From Ooceraea biroi (taxonomy: Eukaryota > Arthropoda > Insecta > Hymenoptera > Formicidae), in assembly GCF_003672135.1 (NCBI RefSeq), contig NC_039516.1, positions 9,965,838 through 10,029,837 of the forward strand: DNA of 64,000 bases, in the 5' to 3' direction. The stretch's first letter is position 1. Each line of letters begins with the position of its first letter. This document shows positions 33,342 through 46,800 of this stretch, piece after piece. Below the pieces are notes generated by a model, which had not been told where the DNA came from, made no database searches, and worked only from the letters and a program-made list of their open reading frames with translations. The position numbers and the translations under genes were made by a program.

Positions 33342-33926
33342 CCTAAGTAAGTAGACAAACTTAAGGAGGATATTCCTTGGCTTATTTTAAGAAGAAAAGG
33401 TCATATAAACATATGTCCTAAACTGCTTTGTTTTCCAAAAAAAGTACATCACTATTTTCGTTTACTTTTCGGATAGCGTGCTTTTGCAGTTCGAGTCAAC
33501 AGCGGTGGGGATGGAGTGGGGATGGTCTCGCGGCGCCGCAAGTGAACACTCGTTTCAGACTGCGCCGCGCGGCCGCCGCGAGACCATCCCCACTCTATCC
33601 CCACCGCTGTTGACTCGTACTGCAAAAGCACGCTATCCGGCATCACTGCTATCACGTTATCTTTGACGCAAACTTTATTAGTTCCTATTAAGTTTAGTAA
33701 TTTTATTAATTATGGTAGATTACACAAACGCCGAAATGGCAGATATGCATTCCGTATACGGTCTTGCTAATGGAAACGCTCGTCAAGCAAGACGTATTTA
33801 CAATGACAGATACTTTTTTTTGGAAAACAAAGCAGTTTAGGACATATGTTTATATGACCTTTTCTTCTTAAAATAAGCCAAGGAATATCCTCCTTAAGTT
33901 TGTCTACTTACTTAGGAAACACCCTG
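33342..33926 (+). mobile_element. Tc1/mariner-type deletion derivative, TA-flanked
   Basis: CAGGGTGTTTCCTAAGTAAG and its complement start inverted repeats of about 115 bp flanked by TA (33340-33341 and 33927-33928). Inside, ATG 33712 begins about 34 codons, MVDYTNAEMADMHSVYGLAN and onward to YNDRY, resembling the helix-turn-helix start of the transposase at 43383 (YTDIHFVYGFCDGNARAA). The rest of the transposase is missing. A GC-rich palindrome occupies 33471-33638. Confidence 0.75.
33471..33638. repeat. GC-rich hairpin with 63-bp arms
   Basis: 33471-33533 and 33577-33638 are reverse complements with about two mismatches over 63 bp, separated by a 43-bp loop. The arms start GGATAGCGTGCTTTTGCAGT. 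Composition differs sharply from the AT-rich element around it, suggesting a nested insertion. Confidence 0.85.
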
Positions 33927-33928
33927 TA

Positions 33929-36900
33929 TAGTACGTTCAAATTAGAAAGAAAAAAGAAATCTTTTATAATAATCACAAAAAAAGAAAGTATTAAAATATA
34001 ATTATTACGCGCGCGAAAGAAGAATTTTTATAAGGGGATAGAAATTCGAAGCGCCGCGAGATGGCGACACATACATACTCTCGGCGTTATAATAGTGAAT
34101 AATTTTAATAACGATGAAAATTATGTACATATTTACAGACTTGTAAACATTTACTTATAATATGACACGTATTAAGAGCCTTAATGCACTATTCGTATGA
34201 AACGCTTTCCGTTTCTACTTAAGGGATATAAACACGACGCCTCGCGCAAGCTGCGCGGCTCTCAATTTTCGCGTCCGAACGCGCCTTACGCTCGAAATCG
34301 CGATGCAAAATACTTCGTTTGAGTTCTATACGAAAAATATATCGAAACGATTTATCTTGAGCATATCGAGATGCTGTGTGCTTACGTTGATTCGAACATA
34401 ACAGTACAGGCGCGCCGCGAATTAGCGAATTTGACCCCAGAAAGAGCTCAAGTGATCTCAATTTAACATTATTATTTTGTCATCATATTTAACATTGTAT
34501 ATTACAAGTCAGCGGAATAGAATAACGAAAAACATATATCAAATATTATAGTTTCGCAAATTATTTGTGCGAGCAAAATGTATGCACTTTTCCTTCATTT
34601 TATCTTATTGTTCGGAAATTTACATGAGTGTTCATAAAAAAAAAACGATAGGAAGATTTGCCAAACGGGAGTTGCTTTTCAACCGTTCAATTGTTTCCTA
34701 TCATTTTTATCATTATACGATGCAACGTATCTCTCTCTTCGGTCTCTTCTAGACATTTTTCTCCTTTACATTTACGGCGGGAGAGTTATAAAGCTACATC
34801 CTTTACATCGACGGTCTATCAGCAACCTCTTATCTCTGCCGCTATTATTCAACCGACGAATAAGCTTCGTTGCGGATTTATATTCAGAAAAAGATACGCA
34901 AGGAGGTACGTCGCTCAGACACGCGGACAGCCGGATGCGGGTCCGTCCTTTTTTCTTGCACTCCCGAGTCAGGACGTTTTTCACGTTGTATTATACATCC
35001 GCCGCTCTTTCTGGGGTAAACCCGCGCGCGTGTGGGGTCGTCGCGGCGCCAAAGAATTCGCGAAGGTCCTCTACCATCTCGGATATGTGTTAATTTCCTC
35101 GTGCGAGAGCGAGCGGCAGGTCTCTCCTACTTTACAAGGGAAGTACACCATTCGTCGATGTCGAGCTCGATCGGGCATACTCGCACCATGCGTTTTCCGT
35201 CGAGCGAGAGAGATGCGTTCCTCGGCCAGGTGCGGATGTCGTGGACGGGATATCGTGATCGAGCAACGATGCTCGTGATCGAGAACGCGCGGCTGTATCT
35301 CCGTTTCTGTCCTTTCTGTTTTTTGTTCGTCGCACGATTTTTGCATCGAATATCCCCATGGATACGTGTCCCATAGGCTTTCCGCGTGTTTCGATTACAA
35401 TGACGTATTCTCATTTTTCTTTTTTTTCCTTTTTATCTTTGCGCGTGTTTCGATTACAATGACGTATTCTCGCTTTTTTCCTCTTTACACTTTCCTCCTG
35501 TCGCGCAACAACGTATGGTGCACCGGCCGGCGTGCACTCGCGACCGCGCAACGGCTCGTTTTTCGTCAAAATATGCTGCACGACCGTGGTGCGTGGTATA
35601 CCCAGCCGGCGTAATTGCGTATCGATCCCCGGCGCCGACGGTTGATAACGCGCGGATTGCCGATGGTGATTTTCCGGCTTTGTGCTACTTTCATGTACTT
35701 TCATGCTTCTCGATACACATTTTTACATGTACATATATATTTTTTTCCCCCGCGAACCTCGTCTATACTTACGCAGAGGAGTCTATACTTGCAATGAAGC
35801 CATCCCGAATCGATATACGACGATGGATAGTATGACCTTAATAGTGCTCGCCACATCGCAAGCCATAATGCACGGAGCAGGAGAAACTCTATCCCGCGTT
35901 ATTATCCAATAAAGTTAGCAATTATCCTAATGTACTGGTCTACCTGTTCGTTTAAAGCGAATCATTAAGCTATACAATTTCAATAATAGATACTTTGTTT
36001 TTTGAAGAGAAACATCGACGCCAGAAAAGAAAATTCGACGGCATCTCTATCTAGAATTTTGACGATTTTATTTCTGCGAACTTTATCTGTCGTAATATAG
36101 AGAGCTCTCGTTTTCAGCTCCAAAGACTTCGATGCGCTTTTTTCAATCACGACTCACAGCGATAATTCAATACTGCAAATCGGTCTCGCGTTACTGATCG
36201 TCACACTATTAATTAACATTTGATGTACTCCCCTCGTATCAGCGACTAATGAGAAAAACACCGATTCAAGCGGCGCTTATTGACGTTGTCCGACGTTGCT
36301 TGGAATTACGCGCTATTGTTAATTACGGCGACACGGTCACGGACGAGTCTAAGTGCAGGTGTACACACGTACGTGTCCCTCCTTTTAGGCTCGATCGGCG
36401 CGCTTGGCCGGTCGGAATATTTCAATATCGATCGAAAATACGATAGTAATTCCGTACGCGCGACATATACCCGATATGAGATTACTATGCCTTACGAGTA
36501 GTCAGAAGAGGGACGACAGCGACCCGATTAAGCGTTTCAACGCGGTTATCGAGTGGAGCTCGACTGAACCGCGTTGCGGTGCGCGCGAACGACCTATGAC
36601 CTACGATCATTTCACAACGAAAGGCTCATTACAAAAGATACTCCCGAGCGAGTCACGAAGCGATTATTGTGCGACGTCACACACGGTGAGGCGTAATAAT
36701 GATGTTTGATGGCAGCTGCCTCCGCTGTGCTACCCCGTAGCAGCTCTGCTTTAAATATTTTCGTGTTTCATGCGCGGTTTAGAATATTACGCTATACAAT
36801 ATAACGATATTGTATTGTATTATTCAGCAAGTACCGCGTTCAGCAAGCTCGCACTATCTACACGTTACTTCTTTAGCAGCACTCGACACACAGCTTTTAC

Positions 36901-37896
36901 CGACCGTGATACACCAGGCAGTAAAGGCAGGCAGATGTATACGTGCAGGATAACACGGTGAATCGCGGACGATTGGAAGGACGGTAAAAACGGAAGTGAG
37001 AGATATTTCTGGACGTCCCATCAGACGTTATTATTACGCCCTGTAAAAAATAGACAAATCAAAAAGAGGAAGACAAATTAATTTTCGTGACATTGCGTCC
37101 GCGCAGTTAGATTTTGGTGATTGGACGTCTGCAATCTCACGAAATGATTCCTCTATAAAGCCTTCTCAATTAGTCTATTTTTCACGATTTCACTATTATT
37201 TTTCGCAAGTAGTTCACCGTGTGTAGATATAAAAAAATCGCTTGTCACCGCTCTCGACTAACATTAACTCTGCTTTGTACGAAGAAATCGCTGAGGGAAA
37301 ACGCAGCGGCGGGGGAGAGAGATGTGGACGATAGCGATTCCGGGGATGAAAGCGCATTCGCGAGGCCCGGATCGGCTACTCGAGGGGGGAGGGAAACGAT
37401 CATCATTCATCGCCGTTGCGCGAAGACGCGACCGCGAATTAAATGATATGTCGTGGAAATAGAAAACCGCTTTGTAAAAATCGTAGTAAGAATAACATTG
37501 ACGTGTCTCGAAAGCGAAATACAGGAGACGACGATACACGGCTCGGCCGTCGTCTTCCGCGACGTTTCTCGCTACGGAGAGACTTTGGACGATCTAAATG
37601 GGCGCGCGGAGATTCGGATCGCGTGATCCTGCGCGATCTTGCGATCGCCGATCGCTCGATCGTCCGCTCCGCGCGTGCACGAGAATTACAGTTAGAGCCT
37701 AGAGCGCACGTGGCGTCGGTCTCGCCGTCGTACGCCGACGACGCGTATAAATGGACGTACACTTATTATATGTATATCGGTATGGCGTTATTTACGGTTA
37801 CGCGAATCAGGAGAGTTAGTAGTAGATAGGGTGAGACGGATCTCCTAACGTTTATACGATCAGGAAGCAACGTGGAAAAGATATCCGTCGTCGTTA
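33929..37896. other. Intergenic DNA upstream of the Beat 3' end
   Basis: No gene supported in about 4 kb. Overlapping ORFs on both strands around 34658-35830 and 37219-37829 have no domain. A 59-bp tandem duplication (GCGTGTTTCGATTACAATGA) starts at 35384 and 35443. Confidence 0.4.
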
Positions 37897-40800
37897 TTAT
37901 CGCGCCACTGCAATCGATGTGACCAGCATGACGATGAGGATCGTCCAGTGAGCTGTGACGTCTACGGATCCTGAAACATCAAAACCGGAACGTTCATTAG
38001 CTTTTTCCTTTGTCATTGGTTCCTTTTTCTGAAAGATCTCTGATTGCTTTCGTTCACAGAGATAAAAATATCCCGATTCAGATGAAGCCGCGTTGATGTC
38101 GGAGCTTTCTTCTGACATCGAGAAATTCGATTGTTTGTCAATCTCTCTCTCTCTCTCGTGAGTATTGAAAATTGAAAATCGAATTTATACATATTTGTAT
38201 AAAATGCTGGGAATGAAATGGAATTTCGCAAATATCGGTCTTTTGTCGATGCTGCACTTGCTTCGGCGTCGTTGAATAGGACAGAGATTTGCGGAGGATT
38301 GTAGCGAATTTGCGACGTGCATCCCTTAAACGGCTAATTCGGACGCCGAACTATATCCCACATATTCATTTCGTGAAGCCCGCGCCTGGTTCTTGCCGTA
38401 ATTTAGTTCGGGATTTGAATACAGTGTGGCTGTAATTAATCAGTTTTTATTGCGGGAACCGGACGATAACACTATCGTGGATTAAAACATCGAGTAATTA
38501 GTTCCTCGTTGTGATTAATGTCGAATATACGCCCGCGCGGATTCGTTTAATACTTAGGACTCTAATCCGATACTGCCCTCATTACTTGTGCGGCCGCGCC
38601 TTTCAATGCGCCGGCGAATTTTTGCGGATAACACTGCAGTGGTATGCTGTCAAATACGCACAATGCTAATGCACACGTTTATACGCAGTACGAATATTAT
38701 AATCCGCACGGGTAGCGATGTTCGAATATTTCCGCCACAAAGGCTATGTCAAAAATTTATAATCGATTTAGACTTGGAAACATTTCTGCCGGAAAACGAA
38801 TATTTGCTGTAATGTGCGCATTGAGTGTACACGCGCAATTACGCGCGATGTCTCTCGATCGATGTTTGAAATCGTTTGAAAAGTCTGATGACGTGCAAGA
38901 AAAAGCCGATACGAGCTGCATCGTAATATTTTACAATTCCGGCGTGCTCGATCACTTCGTTCTTCGGTATATCGAATCTGAGGGAAATAATCGAGCGAAC
39001 GCGTGAAACATTGTAATGAGAAGTTACAACTTCGCGCGGGGCTTCGTTCAAGTGAATTTTTCATCGGCCGCATTTTCCTCGCCTGCAATCGAGGTGGTTC
39101 ACCATGATTGCGGGGCCACGTTCTCCCGATTTGTGTATCCTGCGGAAGAGCTTTAGGTCGCGTCTATGATCGCGTTATGAAAAATCGTATACATGGAGTT
39201 ACGAAGCAAACGCACGAAGCGAAAGGAAAATAACTTTTCAATCGAGTGCCCGTTTCATTCCCCCCAGGATCGCAAAGATTGCAGGATCGATTTCGCACTA
39301 GCCGCGATCATTCCAACAACAACAAAACGTCGGTAAGCTCGGGCCTTCATTATTCCAACTTATGTTAGGTTGCTAACTTCCTAATGGGCAGGGTAAAAGT
39401 TGAGTTCTGCATCAGGGTGTTAATCGATAACGCGGATACGTTGCGCAATTGCGGCAGCGTGGCCAGGAAAGGAACGGGTGATCCGCGTTGCTTACCGTTT
39501 GTCAGGTCCTCGCGAGTGTGGCTCTGCGCCCGGGTCTCACGGCTCTCCATTATAGGCGTTTTCAGAAAGCTCTCGTCGCCCTCCACGCTCTCCTCGTTAC
39601 TCTGCCGATAGACCGTAGCCACTGTGGCCAAGCACTTTAGCTTCATGTCGCCCCGCCTGAAGTGCTTGTTCGCGACGCGGAACTCGAGACCGAGCACCAC
39701 GGTTTCCAAATCGTTCTCGCCGCTGGCGACTACGTGGGGCCCCACCAGGTAGTCGCTGTTGGCCTGAAATCAATGCGCGTGCCTTGTGAAAACTGTTTTT
39801 AATTTTATTACAAACCGATAGAAACCGGAGAGACAGACACGGGGGTGGGGAAAAATTGGACAGATGGACGAGCGATTAGATGGATCTTTTATTTGGGACG
39901 CGAACTCGCGACCCGGATTACGCAACATCGACGACTACAATTAGGTGCACGAGAGATGGAAAACGGATACGCGATTCTGTAGAATGCAATTTGAAAACAA
40001 TTAAGAACGAGAGATTGCTCTCTTTTGATCCCGGATGCAAATTTTTTTGCGAAACCAGTTACGCGATATTGCATTAAGCACCGAAGCAAGATTCTAATTA
40101 TTGCGCGATAACGATAATAGCATTCATCAGTGCGCTCGCGCGCACACCCGGCCGCCCACTCGTGCCGCCGAGAGAGTAAAGTTATTTTAAAGTTAATCAT
40201 TAATTCGGTTAAGCTTCGCGTTCGCGGAATGGAAAATTTCACCGGAAATATAACACGGGAATGAATTTTCTAAAAAAAGGCGCAGTTCTGTAAATATTAA
40301 CGACATAAATGGGATCAAATAAATGGAAAATACAAATAAACGTCGTGGATTTAAAATCAATATTCGCTGTTGGCACAAGAGGTGGTCGACGTTTCACCTT
40401 TAATTGGGACGTTCGAACGATAACCGGTGTTTTATCGCAATAAATTTTATATTAGAACATTATCGAGAGATGTATTTTTCGAGATTAACGCAAATGGACA
40501 CGCGCGATGCGCCCTCGCGTCTTGTAATGAAAACAGAGCGGAATGAAGTTTTTGATTTATTTAGCAAATTGCGTACATTGCAACTACGCTATGTCCTCTC
40601 TTTCGCTCTCCCCCCCCCTCTCCCTCTCTCTTTCTTTTTTTGTTGTTTTCTTTTTATCAAGAGATACACATTTCATCGCGCTTTACGCTGCTCGGAAAAG
40701 TTTAGCGGAGCGTGAAACAAAGGTCGCAATTATTTTGCCGACGGTTTAAGTGTCTCACTTACCAGCTCGTCGTTGATGTACCAAGACAACTGCGCGGCTG

Positions 40801-43800
40801 GTTGCGAAGGTGCCGACGTGCAGTTCATGCGAACGACATCGCCCACCTGATACTTGGAACGACCACCGGTTATCTGCGGTCCTTCGTTAGGTAGAACTGA
40901 AACGTTGCCATGACCCTTTCTAGTGCCGCTGTCGTTCTCACGGATTAGATTCCCCTTATCTTACCGCGCGCATTTACTGCACGTATTCATTTATCTAGTC
41001 TCCCCGCTCGCAAATTCTACCGAAATAACTGTCGTGCCAGCAATTCACACGGAAAGCAAATACGGCGAGATCTCTCCTCCCTTTTTCCCCCTTTCTTTCT
41101 CGCAGTTCTCGATTTCCGTCTATCAATAATACCGATCTAAATACCATCGCAAAATTCAAATGAAGGGTCGGGCTTCCAAGCCCGGGGCTTTCGGTATAGT
41201 TCCCGCCTGATTGCACGTTCACGCCCTTACTTTCCATGACAATACTTACCGACTACAAACATGTCCGCGTGATCGGAGACCGTCTGAAAGACAGGAGCCT
41301 CGGCCGACACCTCGCATCGATATCTCCCCGAGCTCGTCAGATTCACGTTGTTCAAGACGACCGAACTCTGGCTGCAATCGCGCGGCTGAATGCAAATTTG
41401 CGATTACAAGCTGCTGTGCCCGATCGAGCGTGACGGCGGGGCCTGCGCGATGCGCGCCGCTGAATGAACCGGATTCTGTCAGATCCGAACGTAAACCTCT
41501 TCTCCGTGAGAGACGTACAAAGCGCGTTACATCATTCCGGGTTAAATAAAAGCGAGACGAGAACAAGATTAAAATGGGAAAGAAAATACAATCCCGATCC
41601 TTTGCTAGTCGACGATCGCGCGGGCCCGCGCTCGTTTATTTATCAAGATTTGCGTAATGGATGTCGTGTGATGACTAGGAACACTCGAAATCGATAAGAG
41701 ACCAACGTTCAGTGTTTAAGGGGGGAGCCTGCTTTAGAACGCTGAAAATAAGGTATATTTTACGAATTGTTTTTGGAGAAACTATACAGCGGATCATTAT
41801 AAAACTTTGATGCATTTATTAGTACGTGTTTAAAGATAAAAAAAATTATTTTTTTATTTGAATATATCGCTTCTAGAGGTCGTCCTGGAGAAATCTTAGT
41901 GCAGCCGCGTCGCCGGCATTGCAAATTGGTGAGCATTCTCCTGCCTCCGAATTTCGTCTAAACTGAAAAATTGAAATATGTTCTCGTTATTTATGAATTC
42001 CCATCGTCGATGAACCAAAGAGAGAAGAAAAAAGTTGAAAAGTGTCAAAATGGTGGAGCTTAGAAGACAAAAGTACGATGTTTAGGCAAAGTTTTTGAAC
42101 TTTTTCATGCAAAAATAATTGTTTAACTTAATGTTTTTATGAATATTAAAGGTTCACCGACGATGGGAATTCATAAATAACAAGAAAATATTTCAATTTT
42201 TCAGTTTGGATGAAATTTGGAGGCAGAAGAATGCTCACCAATTTACAATGCCGGCTGCACTAAGATGCCTCCAGGACGACCTCTACAGGCGATATATTCA
42301 AATAAAAAAATAATTTTTTTTATCTTTAAACATGTACTAATAAATGCATCAAAGTTTTATAATGATCCGCTGTATAGTTTCTCCAAAAACAATTCGTAAA
42401 ATTATACCTTATTTTCAACGTTCTAAAGCAGGCTCCCCCCTTAATGACATAAACAAGATTTAAGCAGCTGATTTTTCGAACCATACGGACGTCAAGTCGA
42501 CCGTGAGGGAGCACTTCGTGCGTTGAGAGGATAACTGATCTCGCTCACTATTCGCAGAGCAAGATCAGAATACCTCCTGCACGGTCTCTACCCCGAGTCC
42601 CCAGTCCTCGCAGCCTTCATACTCACGTTCACGTTTGCGCCGGGCACCGGGAACGTTACGACCTGTGGCGCGTCGCTAGGCACGTAGCGATAAAATTCGT
42701 GGCCGTCCTTGTACCACTTCACCGCGTACAATATCTCTTTGTCCAAGTTGAAGTTGCACTGCATGCGCACTGTCGCATTCAGCACGACGTGCTGCGGTAT
42801 CTGCAGCGACGTCATGCGTAGGGCGACGACGACACCTGCAAAAGATTTCGTATTGCGGTGGCTTGTGGAATTGCGGAACGGCGCGAAGCGCAAAGTGGAC
42901 CCCACGGAGTGGCCCGATCGTGCGAGGGTGTTTTCACCCCCTCCCCCCTCTATCTCCTGCTATCCACTGTCATCGCAGACGCGCGGGTGCAGTTGCATCT
43001 GCGTGGGGAAACTTCGCGAGTTCACGAGGGGGACGTTCACCGATGGTGAGCTCTCGCGAGCTTCCGTCTGTATATACAGGGTGTCCCGGGTTTTAACCGA
43101 CAAACTGCGGGAGCATATCCTACTAGTGGAAATAAGAAAAAATTCTTATATCGAGTTTGCTTAGAAATGCTTTGTTACAAAGTTATAAACCAATATTGAA
43201 AAGAAATATGAGATAAGTTACAACGGAACATAGTGTAGAATTTGGAAGGTCGAAGATGTTTATGTTATGTGTATTCACGTGTATTCATGTTCACTATGTT
43301 GAAACGATTCAGTATGATTGTTACTTTCACAACAGTAGCTGTTAGATTTCAATCGTCGTGTCAACTAGCAATTACTATCAGAATGCCAAAAGTGTTTTCA
43401 AATGAGGAATACACCGATATTCATTTCGTGTACGGATTCTGTGACGGAAATGCACGAGCTGCCGTACGAGAGTATCAACGTAGATTTCCTAACAGGAGAG
43501 TACCAGATAGTTCTGTGTTTAGTAATACCCATTTGCAATTACGTAATTTGGGTTCATTTCGACCTATGAATGAATATGATGATGTTCGTTCAGCTCTAAG
43601 ACACCGACGACGCTCGGAAAGAATCTTAAATCTTCGCCAAAACAGCTGGATACAGTTAGACGGTTGTCCATCGCACTATGCTAGACAAGTTAGAAACTGG
43701 TTAGATGAACATTATGCTCATAAGTGGATTGGTCGAGGAGGACCGGTTTTCTGGCCTCCAAGATCGCCCGATTTAACGCCTCTTGATTTTTATTTATGGG

Positions 43801-46800
43801 GAACTTCAAAAAATAAAGTTTACAGTACAGAAGTAATCTCGCTTGAAGATTTAAAGCAACGAATTACTGATTCAGTTACTGAGATGCAACAAAATTTTCA
43901 GGAATGTCGTACCGTAACAAATTCTGTACTACGTCGATGTCTAGCTTGTATCGATGTGCAAGGACAACATTTTGAAATGCGTCACTAAATCATTGCGTAG
44001 ATAATTTTTATTTTTGTGAAAAAATCCGTTGTTACTTATCTCATATTTCTTTTCAATATTGGTTTATAACTTTGTAACAAAGCATTTCTAAGCAAACTCG
44101 ATATAAGAATTTTTTCTTATTTCCACTAGTAGAATATGCTCCCGTAGTTTGTCGGTTAAAACCCGGGACACCCTGTATATATATATATATATCTTTCTCT
44201 CTTCTATCGCCGCAATCACGATGTACCTAACCCCGGGGTTGCAATTTCAATCTTCAGCACCCGCGCGTGAGCATCTCCTCCGTCCGAGATTCCACGGTGA
44301 TATTCGTTCGGAGATATTCATAATAAGATGGTGCGGGGTGAATCTGTGGCACCAATGAATGAGTCACACGTGACTCACTGCGAAGGGCTTTTTCATACTC
44401 ATACGTGATTCATGCCCTCGTGGAGTGTAATAATACTTGCACCGCACGGGGAACGTGCACCGGAGAATCACTCGCGTCACTCGGAGTCGGTAGGTGAAGG
44501 GACAGGTGTCAAACTTCCGACTGTCGGATGTATATTCTACTTCGCGGATCATGCAGCGACGGCGACGTCTCGTTGTTGGCTCAAAGTCGGAGACTCGTGT
44601 AACATGCGTACGTACATACGTCCGTGTATCATGTCTTGCTTAGTTCGTACGGTGCATCTGCCGCATAAAAACAAGGGAACCCTATTTCAAATTCGAGATA
44701 GAACGAATACAACTACCGATTCTACGAGGAAACGCGGAGACGCGCAATTTTTTAAAAATGAATTGATCCGGTATGGCCGGATACTCGCGACAGCGTTGCG
44801 ATTGCACGTCGACGAGCTGAAAGGCGTCTGACTTCGATATCGACTTCGCGGAATAATTGATAACCGAACTGCCAGGGCGAGCTCACGTGCGTCGCCTTAA
44901 AATTGCAACGCGCTTCTGAGATGCTGAAATTTTTCCTTCGACAATGCGATGCTCGCACTCGCGCCCGCGTTTCCCCCTTAAGACGTATAGGGATGCAGCG
45001 AGTGCACAAGTGCCACCGTTGCGCGATTGCGCGACACACATGCCAGGTGACCCATGGACCCGCATGATCCTTCAGTCATAAATAGCGGCATCCAAACTGA
45101 GAAGAGCGCCAGCTGTTTTTAAATTGAAACCGCGGGGATTTTCCATTTCGAGATAGGTATCTCGCTTGCGGCCAATTTTTCGCGGAGATTTTAATTGAAG
45201 AGAGGTTTAATTTGAAGCACGATTGCCAAGATACACACATACACCGCGTATATACATAACGTTACAAATTGAAAACTCCTGCAACGCGCGTCCGGCTTGC
45301 GGAACGCTCCAATTTTTCTGCGAGGAGGATGCACCGGCTGCACGAGCTCGCGAAAAATTGTCGGACGAGGCCCGGGATCCGTCCTGTGTATAAACGTGTA
45401 CGCGCGACGCTGTAACCGAATTACAAATACCCGCACATTCTCGTCGCGTAATTGCGGTCGAGCACGCCGCGCGCGTAATGAAGCCGGGACGCGCTCGTCA
45501 AAATTCTTTCCGCGGCGCGCGATGCTCTCTAATCATCCCAGCTGCTTTAGTCGCGCGATACCCGGCCGCGTCGAGGGCCTGCGAGATGCGCCTTCTTTAC
45601 AAACACGGCGCACCCACGTCATTAATTAGTTCTTCCCGCTGACCGGTGCTCCGAACCGAACGCGACGGTCGCGTTGACCGCGTCCGTGTCAGCGGCGTTG
45701 AAAATTTCACCGGGATCACGATGAGTCTCGTAGTAAATGCGCTAATGAGCGGACCGGGCGGGATGAGATTGCCATTTATATCGCGCCGTTATCGCGGCTG
45801 TTGGCGCGCGCGTTGTGCACGCACGCATTGTCATTGATTCGATAAGCATCAGGGTCACGCAACGCGGGAGGTATCGCGAGCACCGCAGCCCAGCACCCTC
45901 CCCGAGAGCGTCGACGAATCCTATTATTAAAGGCAATTAATTTTTTTTCTTTCACGTGTCGTACGGCGTACTTCGTTAGGGGCTTGAAACGCGTGCAACG
46001 CGAACGGGCTAAACGAGCACGCGAATTATCGCGATCGTGGAACGAAATCAATCCCCTTTCGTGCATTCGTCGCGTCTATTTGTCGCATATTTGTCGCGTA
46101 TTCCGTGACGATGTTGGGACGCGTTTACGTGTACGTAGAATGTCTCGGATCGGATCGCCGAATCCTTCAGCCGTGCGAATTTCTTTAAAATCCGTAGTGA
46201 ATGTTCTTTCCTAGCTGAAAAGTTATTCTATTCAAAGTCACGTTTCCATATTTCTATTTAAAGCCATATTTCACGTCGTATTTCACCGTAGAGAACGTTC
46301 TATTAAAAACTAGTTGGACGTGAGAGTTACGTACCTCGTGGAATAAAAGTTTCATTTTCCGCAATTGCAAAAATCATTTGAAAAGTATCGTGCCGTTTCC
46401 TCCTCCTCCACTATTTTACATCTCGCCGCTCCCGAGTGAAGAATCACACGTGGAGGTATAGGTCATTTTTCGGTATATGCGTCATACATGCGACGTTTGT
46501 TTCATCTCTCGAGCGTGTGTTTACGGGCGGACGGGCGTCGAGAGAAAATCCTGGGAAATATCGGGGAAATATACGCGTCTGACCGCGACGGGGGTAAACC
46601 GGAGTCGAATTTCCAAGCGCACCAGGTGTAAGTTTCCCTGTTGCAATCTTGTCCCGCACCTGATACGCCCTACGACTTTTTGCTTTCGTTGTATCCTGAC
46701 TGGCGAAAAAGATTGCGAGTCTTATTTATCGGTCGTGACACTGCCAGGTTTGAACGGTGCGTTAGCGGAACTAAGGAAGGCTGCGCTACGCGCAATAAGC

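Noticed and set aside
34658..35278. 206-codon plus-strand ORF
   Set aside because: No recognisable domain; several overlapping ORFs on both strands in the same CpG-rich stretch point to low stop-codon density.
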